Source: Dysgonomonas gadei ATCC BAA-286 (GTDB lineage Bacteria; Bacteroidota; Bacteroidia; Bacteroidales; Dysgonomonadaceae). From it: a DNA stretch of 64,000 bases. Location of the stretch: contig NZ_GL891979.1 in assembly GCF_000213555.1 (NCBI RefSeq), positions 933,026 to 997,025 of the forward strand, given 5' to 3'. Shown one piece after another: positions 9,484 to 19,880 of this stretch (position 1 is the stretch's first letter; the number at the start of each line of letters is the position of its first letter). The position numbers and the translations under genes are program-made. Under the pieces are notes generated by a model. That model ran no database searches, was not told the DNA's origin, and saw only the letters and a list, made by a program, of their open reading frames with translations.

Positions 9484-11832
9484 ATGAAATCAGTAATAAG
9501 AAATTTCATCTATGTCCTACGGCGGTTCAAGACAGCAACATTCTTGAATATTTTAGGTTTATCTGTCGCTTTCACATCATTTATGATTATAATGATGCAG
9601 GTCAATTTCGACTCCAACTTCGATAAAGATATAGTTAATGCAGACTGTATATATCGTGTAGAAGTGGTACATAAGGATGGGAGTAAACAGGGTATCATAT
9701 GCCGTCCGATATCTGATATTCTGTTTCAGTCATCACCTCATATTTTAGCCGGAACGATAACTAACTTCGGTTCAGAACGATTTTTCCTTAAACCGGTATC
9801 TGGCAACAACTCGAATTCAGGATTTCAGGAAGAAATGCTCAGAGTCACCTCGACTTACACAGATGTATTTCATTTCGATATGATTGAAGGCTCGGATAAA
9901 GCTTTATCAGAACCCGGTAAAATATTAATTCCCGCAAGTATTGCCCACAAAATATGGAGAGACGAACATGCATTAAATAAACAGCTAAAACTGGAAGATA
10001 ATACAATATATACTATAGGCGGAGTATATAAAGATTTTCCTAAAAATACGTCTCTCCTGAATGTCATTTATTATAAAATGCCCGATGATGAAAATATCAA
10101 AAGTTGGGGAAACAGTAACTATAACCTGTTTATACAGGTGGATTCCCCGGAGGCTGTGAACAGTTTGTCTGATATATTCAGGAAGTATGCTGCAAATGAT
10201 TTGAATAACGATTGGAAAGATGTAGTCTTTCAGTTTACCCAATTGCCCGAGCTCCATTATACCACAGATGTTCTTTATGACAGACATCCGAAATCGAGCC
10301 GTCAGACAATAGCAATATTATTTGCCATTGCGTTCGTCATCGTTATCATTGCCGGCGTAAACTTCACTAATTTCAGTATGGCTTTGACTCCTGCCCGTAT
10401 CAGAAGTATCAATACGCAAAAAGTACTGGGTGCAACAGAAACAGAGTTACGCATCATATTACTTATCGAAGCGGTTTGTACTGCAATAGTCGCCTTTATC
10501 CTTTCAGTTTTGTGGCTAAAGCTGGTACAATACTCACCCATACAGGAATTAATAAATGCTGATATAACAATAATGACTAATTTACCTCTAATTATATTAT
10601 CGGCATTACTGGCTTTAATTATAGGTATCGTATCGGGTATCTATCCGGCCTTTTATATGACATCTTTCCCTCCGGCATTAGTACTGAAAGGTAACTTCGG
10701 ACTATCAGGTAAAGGGCAGAAAATGAGAAACATACTTATCGGATTCCAATTTATTGCCTCTCTGGCATTAATAATGAGTGCCGGATTGATGTATATGCAA
10801 AACCATTTTATGCAAAACTCTTCTCTGGGATACGATAAAGAAGCCTTGATAATAGTAGGTGCTGATAAGTCGCTACGGGATAAGTGGTCATTGGTTAAGT
10901 CGCAATTAGAAACAGACCCACAAATCAAGAATATTTCCAAGAGCCAAATAGTATTGTCGAGTAGCGAACAGTATATGGGTTGGGGACGGATATATAAAGA
11001 AAAAAACATACAATTTCAATGCATCCCTGTCGGCTACTCATTCCTCGATGCAATGGGAATAAAAATATCGGAAGGCCGTAACTTCACCGAAGAAGATGCA
11101 AGCAAAAGGCTACCCTGCTACATATTCAACGAAAAAGCCAAAACGGAGTACGACTTAGAATTAAATTCGATGATAGACAGCATGGAAATCATCGGCTTTG
11201 TACCTGATCTGAAATTTGCTACATTCCGTACAGAAGTGGCTCCGATGGCATTCTATCTGATAATGGAAAATGGCAACGATTGGACGAGCCGGTTCAATCA
11301 TATATATGTGAAGACAACCAAAGAAGCCAATCCGTATCAGGCCATCGAGACAGTAAAAAAGACCTTGAGTACTATCAATCCTGATTATCCGTATAACATC
11401 CGTTTTTTCGATGATGTATTGAATAACACGTATCAGAAAGAGAAGAAACTTTCTTTGTTGATTACAACATTCAGCCTGATAGCCATTCTTATTTCCATTG
11501 TCGGTGTATTCGGGCTGGTTATCTTCGAGAGTGAATATCGCCGTAAGGAAATTAGTATCCGTAAAGTGATGGGATCATCTATAAATGAAATACTCTTGCT
11601 GTTTAATAAGACATATATAAAGATATTGGTTGTTTGTTTTATACTAGCTACCCCTTTATCATATTATATAATCAATCGCTGGCTCGAAAACTTTGCTTAC
11701 CGGACCCCGATACATTGGTGGGTATTCTTGACAAGCGGAGCCATAATATCCCTGATCGTAATTGCTACCGTCAGCTGGCAAAGTTGGAAAACGGCAAATA
11801 TGAATCCAGTAGATTCATTAAAAAACGAATGA
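9484..11832 (+). CDS. MacB/FtsX-type ABC transporter permease (permease 3 of 6)
   Basis: A 782-residue paralogue that starts 12 bases after permease 2. Membrane helices lie near residues 18-40, 275-300, 320-345, 358-388, 415-435 and in the final 110 residues. The coupling motifs are more divergent in the first block (NTQKVLGATETE) and standard in the second (SIRKVMGSS). The C-terminus is NPVDSLKNE. It closes the first permease block; a 62-base gap with a small palindrome separates it from the ATPase gene. Confidence 0.9.
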   Translation: MKSVIRNFIYVLRRFKTATFLNILGLSVAFTSFMIIMMQVNFDSNFDKDIVNADCIYRVEVVHKDGSKQGIICRPISDILFQSSPHILAGTITNFGSERFFLKPVSGNNSNSGFQEEMLRVTSTYTDVFHFDMIEGSDKALSEPGKILIPASIAHKIWRDEHALNKQLKLEDNTIYTIGGVYKDFPKNTSLLNVIYYKMPDDENIKSWGNSNYNLFIQVDSPEAVNSLSDIFRKYAANDLNNDWKDVVFQFTQLPELHYTTDVLYDRHPKSSRQTIAILFAIAFVIVIIAGVNFTNFSMALTPARIRSINTQKVLGATETELRIILLIEAVCTAIVAFILSVLWLKLVQYSPIQELINADITIMTNLPLIILSALLALIIGIVSGIYPAFYMTSFPPALVLKGNFGLSGKGQKMRNILIGFQFIASLALIMSAGLMYMQNHFMQNSSLGYDKEALIIVGADKSLRDKWSLVKSQLETDPQIKNISKSQIVLSSSEQYMGWGRIYKEKNIQFQCIPVGYSFLDAMGIKISEGRNFTEEDASKRLPCYIFNEKAKTEYDLELNSMIDSMEIIGFVPDLKFATFRTEVAPMAFYLIMENGNDWTSRFNHIYVKTTKEANPYQAIETVKKTLSTINPDYPYNIRFFDDVLNNTYQKEKKLSLLITTFSLIAILISIVGVFGLVIFESEYRRKEISIRKVMGSSINEILLLFNKTYIKILVVCFILATPLSYYIINRWLENFAYRTPIHWWVFLTSGAIISLIVIATVSWQSWKTANMNPVDSLKNE

Positions 11833-11855
11833 TATAAATAAAAAAAATATTTAAT

Positions 11856-11868
11856 AGGTCTGCGACCT
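11856..11868. repeat. Short palindrome, copy 1 of the AAGGTC family
   Basis: The sequence AGGTC-TGC-GACCT is a 5-bp perfect stem with a 3-base loop in the gap between permease 3 and the ATPase gene. Closely matching copies occur at 21846-21860 and 31694-31708. It could act as a weak hairpin or a protein-binding site; the function is unknown. Confidence 0.6.
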
Positions 11869-11894
11869 TAAAAAACAATTTAAATTTAAAAGTT

Positions 11895-12575
11895 ATGATA
11901 CAGATTAATGATTTAAAGAAAGTATTCCGTACAGAAGAAGTAGAGACAATCGCATTGAACGGTATATCTATGCATGTAAATAAAGGCGAATTTATCGCGA
12001 TTATGGGGCCTTCGGGTTGTGGTAAATCCACCCTGCTAAATATTCTGGGACTATTGGACAACCCTACATCCGGGCATTATCTATTAGACCAAAATGAAGT
12101 AGGCAACTTAAAGGAGAAAGAACGCACACAAACCCGTAAAGGAAATATCGGATTTGTATTCCAAAGCTTCAATTTAATTGAAGAAATGACTGTCTTCGAA
12201 AACGTGGAACTCCCCCTCACCTATCTGAAAGTAAAAGCATCGGAACGCAAAAAACGTGTAGAAGACACTCTCCGCAGAATGAGCATCAGCCACAGAGCAA
12301 GCCATTTCCCCAATCAACTATCAGGAGGTCAGCAACAACGTGTTGCCATAGCACGTGCTGTAATAGCCAATCCCAAACTGATACTGGCCGATGAACCAAC
12401 CGGTAATCTGGATTCTAAAAACGGAAAGGATGTGATGGACCTGCTCACCGAACTCAACAGGGAAGGTGCTACCATTGTCATGGTAACTCACTCCCAGCAC
12501 GATGCCTCATTTGCTCACCGTATAGTGAATCTGTTCGACGGACAGATCGTTACCGAGGTAGAAAGCATGATGTAA
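11895..12575 (+). CDS. ABC transporter ATPase, LolD/MacB type
   Basis: This 226-residue cytoplasmic ATPase would power the permeases of the cluster. All catalytic motifs are present: Walker A GPSGCGKST at 38-46, Q-loop Gln90, signature LSGGQ at 142-146, Walker B LILADE with Asp166 and Glu167, and switch His199. The length and the sequence around EPTGNLDS are typical of the LolD/MacB/FtsE group that drives mechanotransmission-type exporters. It is the only ATPase in a cluster with six permeases, so it probably serves several of them. It lies between the third and fourth permease genes in the same orientation. Confidence 0.95.
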   Translation: MIQINDLKKVFRTEEVETIALNGISMHVNKGEFIAIMGPSGCGKSTLLNILGLLDNPTSGHYLLDQNEVGNLKEKERTQTRKGNIGFVFQSFNLIEEMTVFENVELPLTYLKVKASERKKRVEDTLRRMSISHRASHFPNQLSGGQQQRVAIARAVIANPKLILADEPTGNLDSKNGKDVMDLLTELNREGATIVMVTHSQHDASFAHRIVNLFDGQIVTEVESMM

Positions 12576-12620
12576 TAGTTTTTTTCATTCATACCCTTAC
12601 AATCAATCAGCAATATAACA

Positions 12621-14948
12621 ATGAAACAATTTTTCAGGAATTTCAGAAAACAGAAAACAGTTGGCATACTCAATATATTGGGGCTTAGCCTGGGTATTAT
12701 GTGTTCGGTAATCATAGGTTTATGGGGTATGAATGAGTTGAGCTTCGACAATTTTCACAATAACGGAGAAAATATCTACCGGACAAACCTGTCACTTGTC
12801 CTAAATAATACCCCAACCAAAATAGGCAGTTCATTCAAGCCTTTAGGAGAGGAAGCCATGAATACAATTCCTGAAATAAAAGATATGTGCAGGGTCGCAA
12901 TTGATGGTAACATTGAAATAAAAATAGAGAACAAACTCTATGAGCCGAACAGGATATGCATGGCTGATAGTAATTTCTTTACTTATTTCAATTTTCCATT
13001 ACTCGAAGGTAATCCTCAAACTGTACTTTCTACTCCTGACGGAGTTGTTATTAGTAAAAGTTTTGCAGAACGTTATTTCCCTCAAAAAGATCCAATAGGG
13101 CAGTCAATAAGCTTTGATGATGTTTACTTTACAGTATCAGGCATAATGAAAAATATGCCGATTAATTCGCATTTGCAAGCTGATGCTGTTTTACCGTTCT
13201 TTGGCTACTATAAAGATTGTACATGGGGATGGTCTGATGTTTTCAACACCTATCTGACAATCAATACTAATACAGATTTAAATAAGGTTGAAAAAGCACT
13301 CACTGAAATATACGATACCAATATGACATCACATTTACCCGACAGTCGAATTGAGTTGCAACCACTTAAAGATATTCATTTCGGTTCCGGATTTATGAAC
13401 GATCAAGTTATTAAAGGGAATAAACCATTGGTATTTATATTTATCCTGACAGCCATCATTATTCTGATCATCTCATGTATAAACTTTATAAACCTATTTG
13501 TATCCACTTCATTTATCAGAGCAAAAACCATTGGAATTAAAAAAGCGCAGGGGGCCGATAAGCGAATTCTGATATACGACTTTTATCAAGAAACAGCTTG
13601 CTACGTTATATTGTCGATAATAATAGGTTTACTTCTGGCTTTTCCCTCTGTTCCTGTATTTAATCAGGTGATGAATACGCATATTTTTATAGATTTCTGT
13701 TCTGTAAAGCTTTATGTATTCCTATTCATCCTTTTTATACTAACCGTACTGATTGCCGGGTCTTTTCCAGCCCTGTATATGACCAAATTTGGAATTATAG
13801 AAACATTGAGGGAAAAGTTTAAAGGAAAAAAAATGTCCGTATTTCAAAAGTCACTTGTTATTCTCCAATTCTCGGCATCTGTGACTTTATTGATTATAAT
13901 CTTTTTCTTCAACAAGCAAGTTGATTATATGGTTTCAGCAGATATGGGATTCGAGAAAGAAAACGTATTCTATATTGGAGGACGGGATAATTTTGGCAAT
14001 AACTTTGAATCATTCAGAGCAGAGATGCTCCAAGAACCAACCATAAAAGATGTAACAATGAGCCGTAATCCAATAACGGAATGGCGGCAGGGCTGGAGCA
14101 TAAAAACCATAGGAAAAGAAGAAACTGTTTTGACAGAAATATGTAGAGTAAAGCCTAACTTCTTCGATTTCTTTAATATAAAGTTTGTCGAGGGATACAA
14201 TCCGTTGAATACGTTCGAAGCTGATAGCTTATGGGTTGGAGTCATAAATCAAACAGCTGCACGTCTTATGGAGTTTAAAGATCCGATAGATAAGGAACTC
14301 ATTACTCATAATAAAAGAAATACTGTGATAAAAGGTGTTATCCATGACGCCCAAACACGGTCTTTCCACACAACCGTTGATCCTCAGGTCTATTTCAAAC
14401 TCACTCAAGACAAATACAACCAGATATATTTCAAAGTAGCAGGGAATCCTGCTAAAGCAATAGCTTTCGTTGAAAATAAGTGGAAAGAACAGATCACAGA
14501 TGCTCCTTTCGAATATCACTTTTTGGACGATACATACAAGCAGCTTTATATAACCGAAACTAATGCTCAGAAATTATTGACTTATGCTATGTTTATATCA
14601 TTTTTTATCACAATGGTAGGATTGTTTGCCATATCTTATTATAGTCTGCAACGACGTGTAAAAGAGATTGGAATCCGAAAAGTCAATGGAGCTACCCTAT
14701 CCGACTTATTAATTCTTCTGAATAAAGACTCCCTTACCTGGGTGCTTATTTCATTTATCATAGCCTGCCCTATTTCTTATTTCTTCGTAAAAAACTGGCT
14801 GAATAATTTTACAATAAAGACTTCTGTCGATCTGTGGATATTTCTTCTCGCAGGAATATTCTCTCTATTGGTTGCTCTATTTACGGTTAGTTATCAGACA
14901 TGGAGGTCAGCTAATATGAATCCGGTAGAGTCTTTGAAAAATGAATAA
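12621..14948 (+). CDS. MacB/FtsX-type ABC transporter permease (permease 4 of 6)
   Basis: A 775-residue permease that starts 45 bases after the ATPase gene. Its first 20 residues (MKQFFRNFRKQKTVGILNI) are identical in protein, and very close in DNA, to those of permease 5, and similarity continues along the chain; the two look like a local duplication. Coupling motifs are GIKKAQGADKR and GIRKVNGATL. The C-terminus is NPVESLKNE. The overall topology is two FtsX blocks and two periplasmic domains, as in the other members. Confidence 0.9.
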   Translation: MKQFFRNFRKQKTVGILNILGLSLGIMCSVIIGLWGMNELSFDNFHNNGENIYRTNLSLVLNNTPTKIGSSFKPLGEEAMNTIPEIKDMCRVAIDGNIEIKIENKLYEPNRICMADSNFFTYFNFPLLEGNPQTVLSTPDGVVISKSFAERYFPQKDPIGQSISFDDVYFTVSGIMKNMPINSHLQADAVLPFFGYYKDCTWGWSDVFNTYLTINTNTDLNKVEKALTEIYDTNMTSHLPDSRIELQPLKDIHFGSGFMNDQVIKGNKPLVFIFILTAIIILIISCINFINLFVSTSFIRAKTIGIKKAQGADKRILIYDFYQETACYVILSIIIGLLLAFPSVPVFNQVMNTHIFIDFCSVKLYVFLFILFILTVLIAGSFPALYMTKFGIIETLREKFKGKKMSVFQKSLVILQFSASVTLLIIIFFFNKQVDYMVSADMGFEKENVFYIGGRDNFGNNFESFRAEMLQEPTIKDVTMSRNPITEWRQGWSIKTIGKEETVLTEICRVKPNFFDFFNIKFVEGYNPLNTFEADSLWVGVINQTAARLMEFKDPIDKELITHNKRNTVIKGVIHDAQTRSFHTTVDPQVYFKLTQDKYNQIYFKVAGNPAKAIAFVENKWKEQITDAPFEYHFLDDTYKQLYITETNAQKLLTYAMFISFFITMVGLFAISYYSLQRRVKEIGIRKVNGATLSDLLILLNKDSLTWVLISFIIACPISYFFVKNWLNNFTIKTSVDLWIFLLAGIFSLLVALFTVSYQTWRSANMNPVESLKNE

Positions 14949-14987
14949 TGATACCTGTTCTAAAATTATATTGATATAAAAGACTAT

Positions 14988-17345
14988 ATGAAACAATTTT
15001 TCAGAAATTTCAGGAAACAGAAAACCGTAGGTATACTTAATATTTGCGGATTAAGCCTCGGTATCATGGTCTCCATTACAGTCGGATTGTGGGCTATCAA
15101 TGAATTATCTTTCGACAATTTTCATAAAAACGGAGAGAGAATGTATCGGGTAGTGCAGAGTTTCGAGTATGGTAGTATTCCTATCAAAGCAGCTACCGCT
15201 TTTAAACCTTTAGGTGAACTGGCTGCTGCGGAGATTCCTGAAATAGAACAGATGTGCAGGGTAGTTATAGAAAACAATGGTATTGAGATTGACCGGATCA
15301 CATATTTTAATGTAAGGAATATTATTACCGACCATAATTTCTTTTCATTCTTCTCTTTTCCCCTGAAAGAAGGAGATATTAAAACGGCTTTCTCGGCCCC
15401 TGATAACGTTATCCTAACAGAATCGGCTGCAAAAAGATACTTCCCAAATGAAAACCCCATAGGTAAGATTGTTATCTTTCACGGATGGAAATTTACCGTA
15501 TCTGCTATTATGTACGATATGCCTCGAAACTCTCATATACAAGCTGATATTGTTTTCCCTCTGTTTTCTTTTTTCAAAGACTGGGGATGGGATAGCAGTT
15601 TTAAGTATGATACCTATTTTATCCTTTCGCCAAATGCTGGCATTCATTCTATAGAAAAGAAGATCAGTCTGATAAACAAAAGAGGTGTATCAGCTTTTAT
15701 TGGCGATATTCCTGTTGAACTGGAGCACCTGAAAAATATTCATTTCAGCAAAACAAGTGCGGGTTTCGATAGTGCAATAAAAGGGAATGAAAACCTTTTA
15801 AAAACGTTTATTAGTATTGCCATAGCCATTCTTATCATCGCTTGCATCAATTTTACAAACCTTTTCATTTCTACTTCTTTCATCAGGGCAAAAACTATCG
15901 GAATCAAAAAATCGCTCGGTGCCTGTAAAAAAGTGCTTATATTGGACTTCTATAAAGAAACTGCAGTATATGTTCTGATTGCTATATTTTTAGGCATATT
16001 ACTTACAATGCTGGCTCTTCCTGTTTTCAATAGTTACACACAGTCTAATGTGACTATAAATTACCTTTCTCCTGAATTATATATCTTTATTTTCACTTTG
16101 GCAGTAGTGACAATCCTTATAGCCGGCTCGTTCCCTGCTTTTCAAATGACTAAATTCGGAGTTATAGAAACCCTTAAAGGAAAATTTCGTGGGAAAAAGA
16201 TGTCTATATTCCAGAAGGTGCTTATAATCGTCCAATTCTCCACGTCTATCAGCCTCCTCATTATAGTACTTTTCTTTGCTAAACAAATAGATCAGATACT
16301 GAATCAGAATTTGGGCTTCGACAACAAAAATATAGTTTACATAAATGGCTGGAGAGACTTTGGTCGCGATTATAAAGCTCTGCGCGAAGAAATGATACAA
16401 GAACCCTCTATTACAGATGTGGCGATGAAACAATACGATCTGCCTCTTAGAGGAGGAAATGGAATAGGTGGAAAAAACGTAGAAACCGGAGAGGAGATAT
16501 TACTTGATTTATCGGAAGTATCACCCAACTATTTCGACTTCTTCGGTATGGTATTCATTGCCGGTGAAAATCCTTTGTATGAAGAAAGTGTTGCCAGTTC
16601 ACGCTTTTGTGTTATAAATGAACGGGCAGCCCGGTTACTGGGGCTCGAAGATCCTGTTGGCAAAGCTTTTCATATAATATCTGTAGGAGGAAAGCTCAGC
16701 GAAAACGATGGGAAAGAGTATATCGTGAAAGGTGTGATAGGCGATTCTTATGTAAAATCGTTATATCAGGAACCTGATGCTCAAATGTATCTCAACCTAT
16801 CGAGGGATGATCATAATCCGATATTCTTCAAAATCGCCGGAAACCCTCAAAAGGCAATAAAGACCATAGAAAAGAAATGGAAGCAAATATTGCCCAATGT
16901 ACCTTTCGAATATCATTACCTGGATACAACATATGAGGCTCAATACTCGTCCGAAATGAATGCCCGTAATGTATTAAGTTATGCATTGATTATCACTTTG
17001 ATTATTACCGTCATGGGCTTATATGCGATGGTATTTTATTCCACCCAGCGAAGGATAAAAGAAATAGGTATCCGCAAAATAAACGGGGCTACGATTCTCG
17101 ACCTTATCGCATTATTAAATAAAGACACTATAATATGGATAGTTATTTCATTTCTCATAGCCTGCCCTGTATCCTATTACTTTGTCTCACGTTGGCTGGA
17201 TGGTTTTGTAGTAAAAACATCACTGAGCATATGGGTATTTCTGGGAGCCGGGGCATTGTCTTTCATCATCGCAATGCTTACGGTCTGCTATCAGACATGG
17301 AAGGCAGCCAATATGAATCCTGTAAATGCAATACAAAATGAATAG
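14988..17345 (+). CDS. MacB/FtsX-type ABC transporter permease (permease 5 of 6)
   Basis: A 785-residue tandem paralogue of permease 4, beginning 39 bases after it. Shared segments include the N-terminus, the first FtsX block (ISTSFIRAKTIGIKK against VSTSFIRAKTIGIKK) and the loop GKKMSxFQK before helix 5. Differences concentrate in the periplasmic domains, including an insertion near residues 560-590 (VGGKLSENDGKEY). The C-terminus NPVNAIQNE deviates from the common xSLKNE ending. Confidence 0.9.
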   Translation: MKQFFRNFRKQKTVGILNICGLSLGIMVSITVGLWAINELSFDNFHKNGERMYRVVQSFEYGSIPIKAATAFKPLGELAAAEIPEIEQMCRVVIENNGIEIDRITYFNVRNIITDHNFFSFFSFPLKEGDIKTAFSAPDNVILTESAAKRYFPNENPIGKIVIFHGWKFTVSAIMYDMPRNSHIQADIVFPLFSFFKDWGWDSSFKYDTYFILSPNAGIHSIEKKISLINKRGVSAFIGDIPVELEHLKNIHFSKTSAGFDSAIKGNENLLKTFISIAIAILIIACINFTNLFISTSFIRAKTIGIKKSLGACKKVLILDFYKETAVYVLIAIFLGILLTMLALPVFNSYTQSNVTINYLSPELYIFIFTLAVVTILIAGSFPAFQMTKFGVIETLKGKFRGKKMSIFQKVLIIVQFSTSISLLIIVLFFAKQIDQILNQNLGFDNKNIVYINGWRDFGRDYKALREEMIQEPSITDVAMKQYDLPLRGGNGIGGKNVETGEEILLDLSEVSPNYFDFFGMVFIAGENPLYEESVASSRFCVINERAARLLGLEDPVGKAFHIISVGGKLSENDGKEYIVKGVIGDSYVKSLYQEPDAQMYLNLSRDDHNPIFFKIAGNPQKAIKTIEKKWKQILPNVPFEYHYLDTTYEAQYSSEMNARNVLSYALIITLIITVMGLYAMVFYSTQRRIKEIGIRKINGATILDLIALLNKDTIIWIVISFLIACPVSYYFVSRWLDGFVVKTSLSIWVFLGAGALSFIIAMLTVCYQTWKAANMNPVNAIQNE

Positions 17346-17487
17346 TATTAGTTTCCGTAGATAATTGTTATTGTAAAGGAGTAGAAAAGGTTTAGAAGCA
17401 GACACACTCTTTCTCTTTCTTTCCATGTTTTTTAGCCTTTCGCTCCTTCTACAATTCGTATTAAATCAATAAGTCAAAGAACTCTTT

Positions 17488-19875
17488 ATGTACCATATAC
17501 CGTTTATACTCCGCCGCTTGCTGAAAAGTAAAAGTCTCCGTATTATAAATCTGCTGGGATTAACCCTCATATTTGCTTGTATATTGGTTTCCTATACATA
17601 CATCAAGCGCGAACTTAGCTACGATAAGTTTTACAGCAATGCTCACCGGATAGCCCGCATGACTCTTTCATATGAAAACAATACAGCTGACGGACGTATT
17701 TATGGTATTTCTGCAAAACAAATATGGCAAGACATACCCGAAATAGAAGACGTACTGAAGTTGGAACTGGTAAATACAGCAATACTAAACCACAATGGCA
17801 ACAAACAAGTATTAAGCAATCTATTCTTTGCCGGTGAGAACTTATTGAACATCCTCGACATCCCGTTAATAGAGGGCAATAGCAAAGAAGCATTCAGGTC
17901 TCCCGAAAGTGTCATTATCAGCGAACGCCTCGCACTCCAACTCTTTGGCAGGACAGATATAATCGGCGAAAAAATAGAATTGAGCAGCAGACGAATCGAA
18001 TCTACTGTCCGCTTTATAAGTGGAGTATTTAAGAACATGCCCGAAAATACCCACTTCCATAGCGATGTCATTATCCATAAAGACGATTTCGACAATTCAT
18101 TTTACTATACATACCTGTTGTTGAAAGACGGTTACAATCTTGCCGACATTCAAAGCAGGCTGACCACCAATTTCAAATCACAAAACCCGGATAACGGGAA
18201 TGCCGTAATCAGTCTGATGCCGATGACCGACATCCATTTGCATAGCCATTTACTACGCGAAATGGAAACCAACGGTAATATATATTACATCTACCTGATA
18301 GCTGGCATCAATCTCCTTCTTCTTATAATCGTCCTGTTCAACCTGTGGCTCAATTCCAGCGTAATCTTCTCTTACAATAAGCGGTATTACCAGTTGCTGA
18401 GAATGAACGGAGCTTCCTCTTCGGTAGTAATAAAAGACGAGACATGGGTTTCGCTGCTCTTAGCCGTTATCTCCATATTAGCAGGGAAATTACTGTCGGT
18501 ATTCATCGGCAGCTATTTTTCCATCTCATTCTCCGCATTATCTTTGAGCGAAACAATCGGCATCGCCCTTCTTTTTATCCTTTTCACCATCTTTGTATCT
18601 CTATTGCCTATACTTATAAATATGTCGGCAACCGTCTTTCTGAATGAGCAGGCAGACTTGCGGCAATCCCGCTTTTCTATATCCAATGTAAAATACATGC
18701 TCATAGTACAGTATAGTATAGTCCTGTTCATTATCATTGTAGGTATCGGCATCAATAGCCAGATGGCCCTTATCCGCAACACTCAGGTTGCAGGCAACAA
18801 TGACAGTATACTTGTATTTGAAGAACAACCGCACGAGGTCATAAAAAACTATACAGCCTTTCGGGACGAGCTCCTCAAACATAGCGAAATAGAATCCGTT
18901 ACAGCCGCTATGCAACTACCGGGAATCGCTGTCCGCGATATGATTGCTATAACCGCGCAAGGGAAAGAACCGGTATATATACCCGTACTGGTGGTCGGTG
19001 AAGACTTTATGCAGACTTTCAATATAAAACCTGTAGCGGGAACACTGTTTCCACCTCTCCGGCTATCATATGCGGAAGAAGAAAATCTTCAGCAAAGGAA
19101 GATGTATGAAGAAGGCTTTAAACCATTCCACACAGACAATATCATAGTCAACAGAAAAGCACTCGGTCAATTAGGCTTCTCCTCGCCTGAAGAAGCTATC
19201 GGAAAAGAGGTCGGCATAGTCCACAACTCTCTCGACTATTTTCCTACAGGAATAATCTGCGGAGTAGTCGAAGATTTCACATACACCAATGTTTATGAAG
19301 ACGCCATCCCTATGGTTATACTCCAACGGAATATGTTTATGAATTGCTTCATTATCCGCATTGCCCCCGGTAGGAACGAACAGGCTTTAGCCACTCTGAA
19401 CTCTGTATGGGCTACACTAAATCCTGATTATCCGATCAACTACAAATTCTTGTCCGACTCTTACAAATCCCTATATATGAACGAGCTGAATGCTGAGAAG
19501 GTCGTTCTGTTCTTCTCCATACTGTCTTTCATTATTACTATTCTCGGACTGATTATATTCATGGCCTTTATGATAAAGAACCGTATGAAGGAGATCAGCA
19601 TCCGCAAAGTAAATGGCGCAACCAATAGCGAGATCGTGTTTATGCTCAATTTCGGATTGTTGCGATGGATATTCCTATCCTTTGTCATAGCAATGCCTGC
19701 GGCATGGTATATTATGGACAAGTGGCTCGAGAACTTTGCATATAAGACGACCATATACTGGTGGATATTTGTCCTTGCGGGAGTATCAGTTTTTCTGGTT
19801 TCTTTCCTTGCTATCAGCTGGCAAAGCCTTAGGGCAGCCCGTATCAATCCGGCCAAATCATTAAAGGGGGATTAA
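17488..19875 (+). CDS. MacB/FtsX-type ABC transporter permease (permease 6 of 6, most divergent)
   Basis: A 795-residue permease and the last gene of the export cluster, set apart by 142 bases. The layout is as in the other members, but the first coupling loop is poorly conserved (YYQLLRMNGASSSV) while the second is standard (SIRKVNGATNSE). The C-terminus is NPAKSLKGD. The wider gap and the divergence leave open whether it is part of the same transcript. It ends five bases before the convergent DUF4276-like gene, so the two units meet tail to tail. Confidence 0.88.
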   Translation: MYHIPFILRRLLKSKSLRIINLLGLTLIFACILVSYTYIKRELSYDKFYSNAHRIARMTLSYENNTADGRIYGISAKQIWQDIPEIEDVLKLELVNTAILNHNGNKQVLSNLFFAGENLLNILDIPLIEGNSKEAFRSPESVIISERLALQLFGRTDIIGEKIELSSRRIESTVRFISGVFKNMPENTHFHSDVIIHKDDFDNSFYYTYLLLKDGYNLADIQSRLTTNFKSQNPDNGNAVISLMPMTDIHLHSHLLREMETNGNIYYIYLIAGINLLLLIIVLFNLWLNSSVIFSYNKRYYQLLRMNGASSSVVIKDETWVSLLLAVISILAGKLLSVFIGSYFSISFSALSLSETIGIALLFILFTIFVSLLPILINMSATVFLNEQADLRQSRFSISNVKYMLIVQYSIVLFIIIVGIGINSQMALIRNTQVAGNNDSILVFEEQPHEVIKNYTAFRDELLKHSEIESVTAAMQLPGIAVRDMIAITAQGKEPVYIPVLVVGEDFMQTFNIKPVAGTLFPPLRLSYAEEENLQQRKMYEEGFKPFHTDNIIVNRKALGQLGFSSPEEAIGKEVGIVHNSLDYFPTGIICGVVEDFTYTNVYEDAIPMVILQRNMFMNCFIIRIAPGRNEQALATLNSVWATLNPDYPINYKFLSDSYKSLYMNELNAEKVVLFFSILSFIITILGLIIFMAFMIKNRMKEISIRKVNGATNSEIVFMLNFGLLRWIFLSFVIAMPAAWYIMDKWLENFAYKTTIYWWIFVLAGVSVFLVSFLAISWQSLRAARINPAKSLKGD

Positions 19876-19880
19876 GATTA

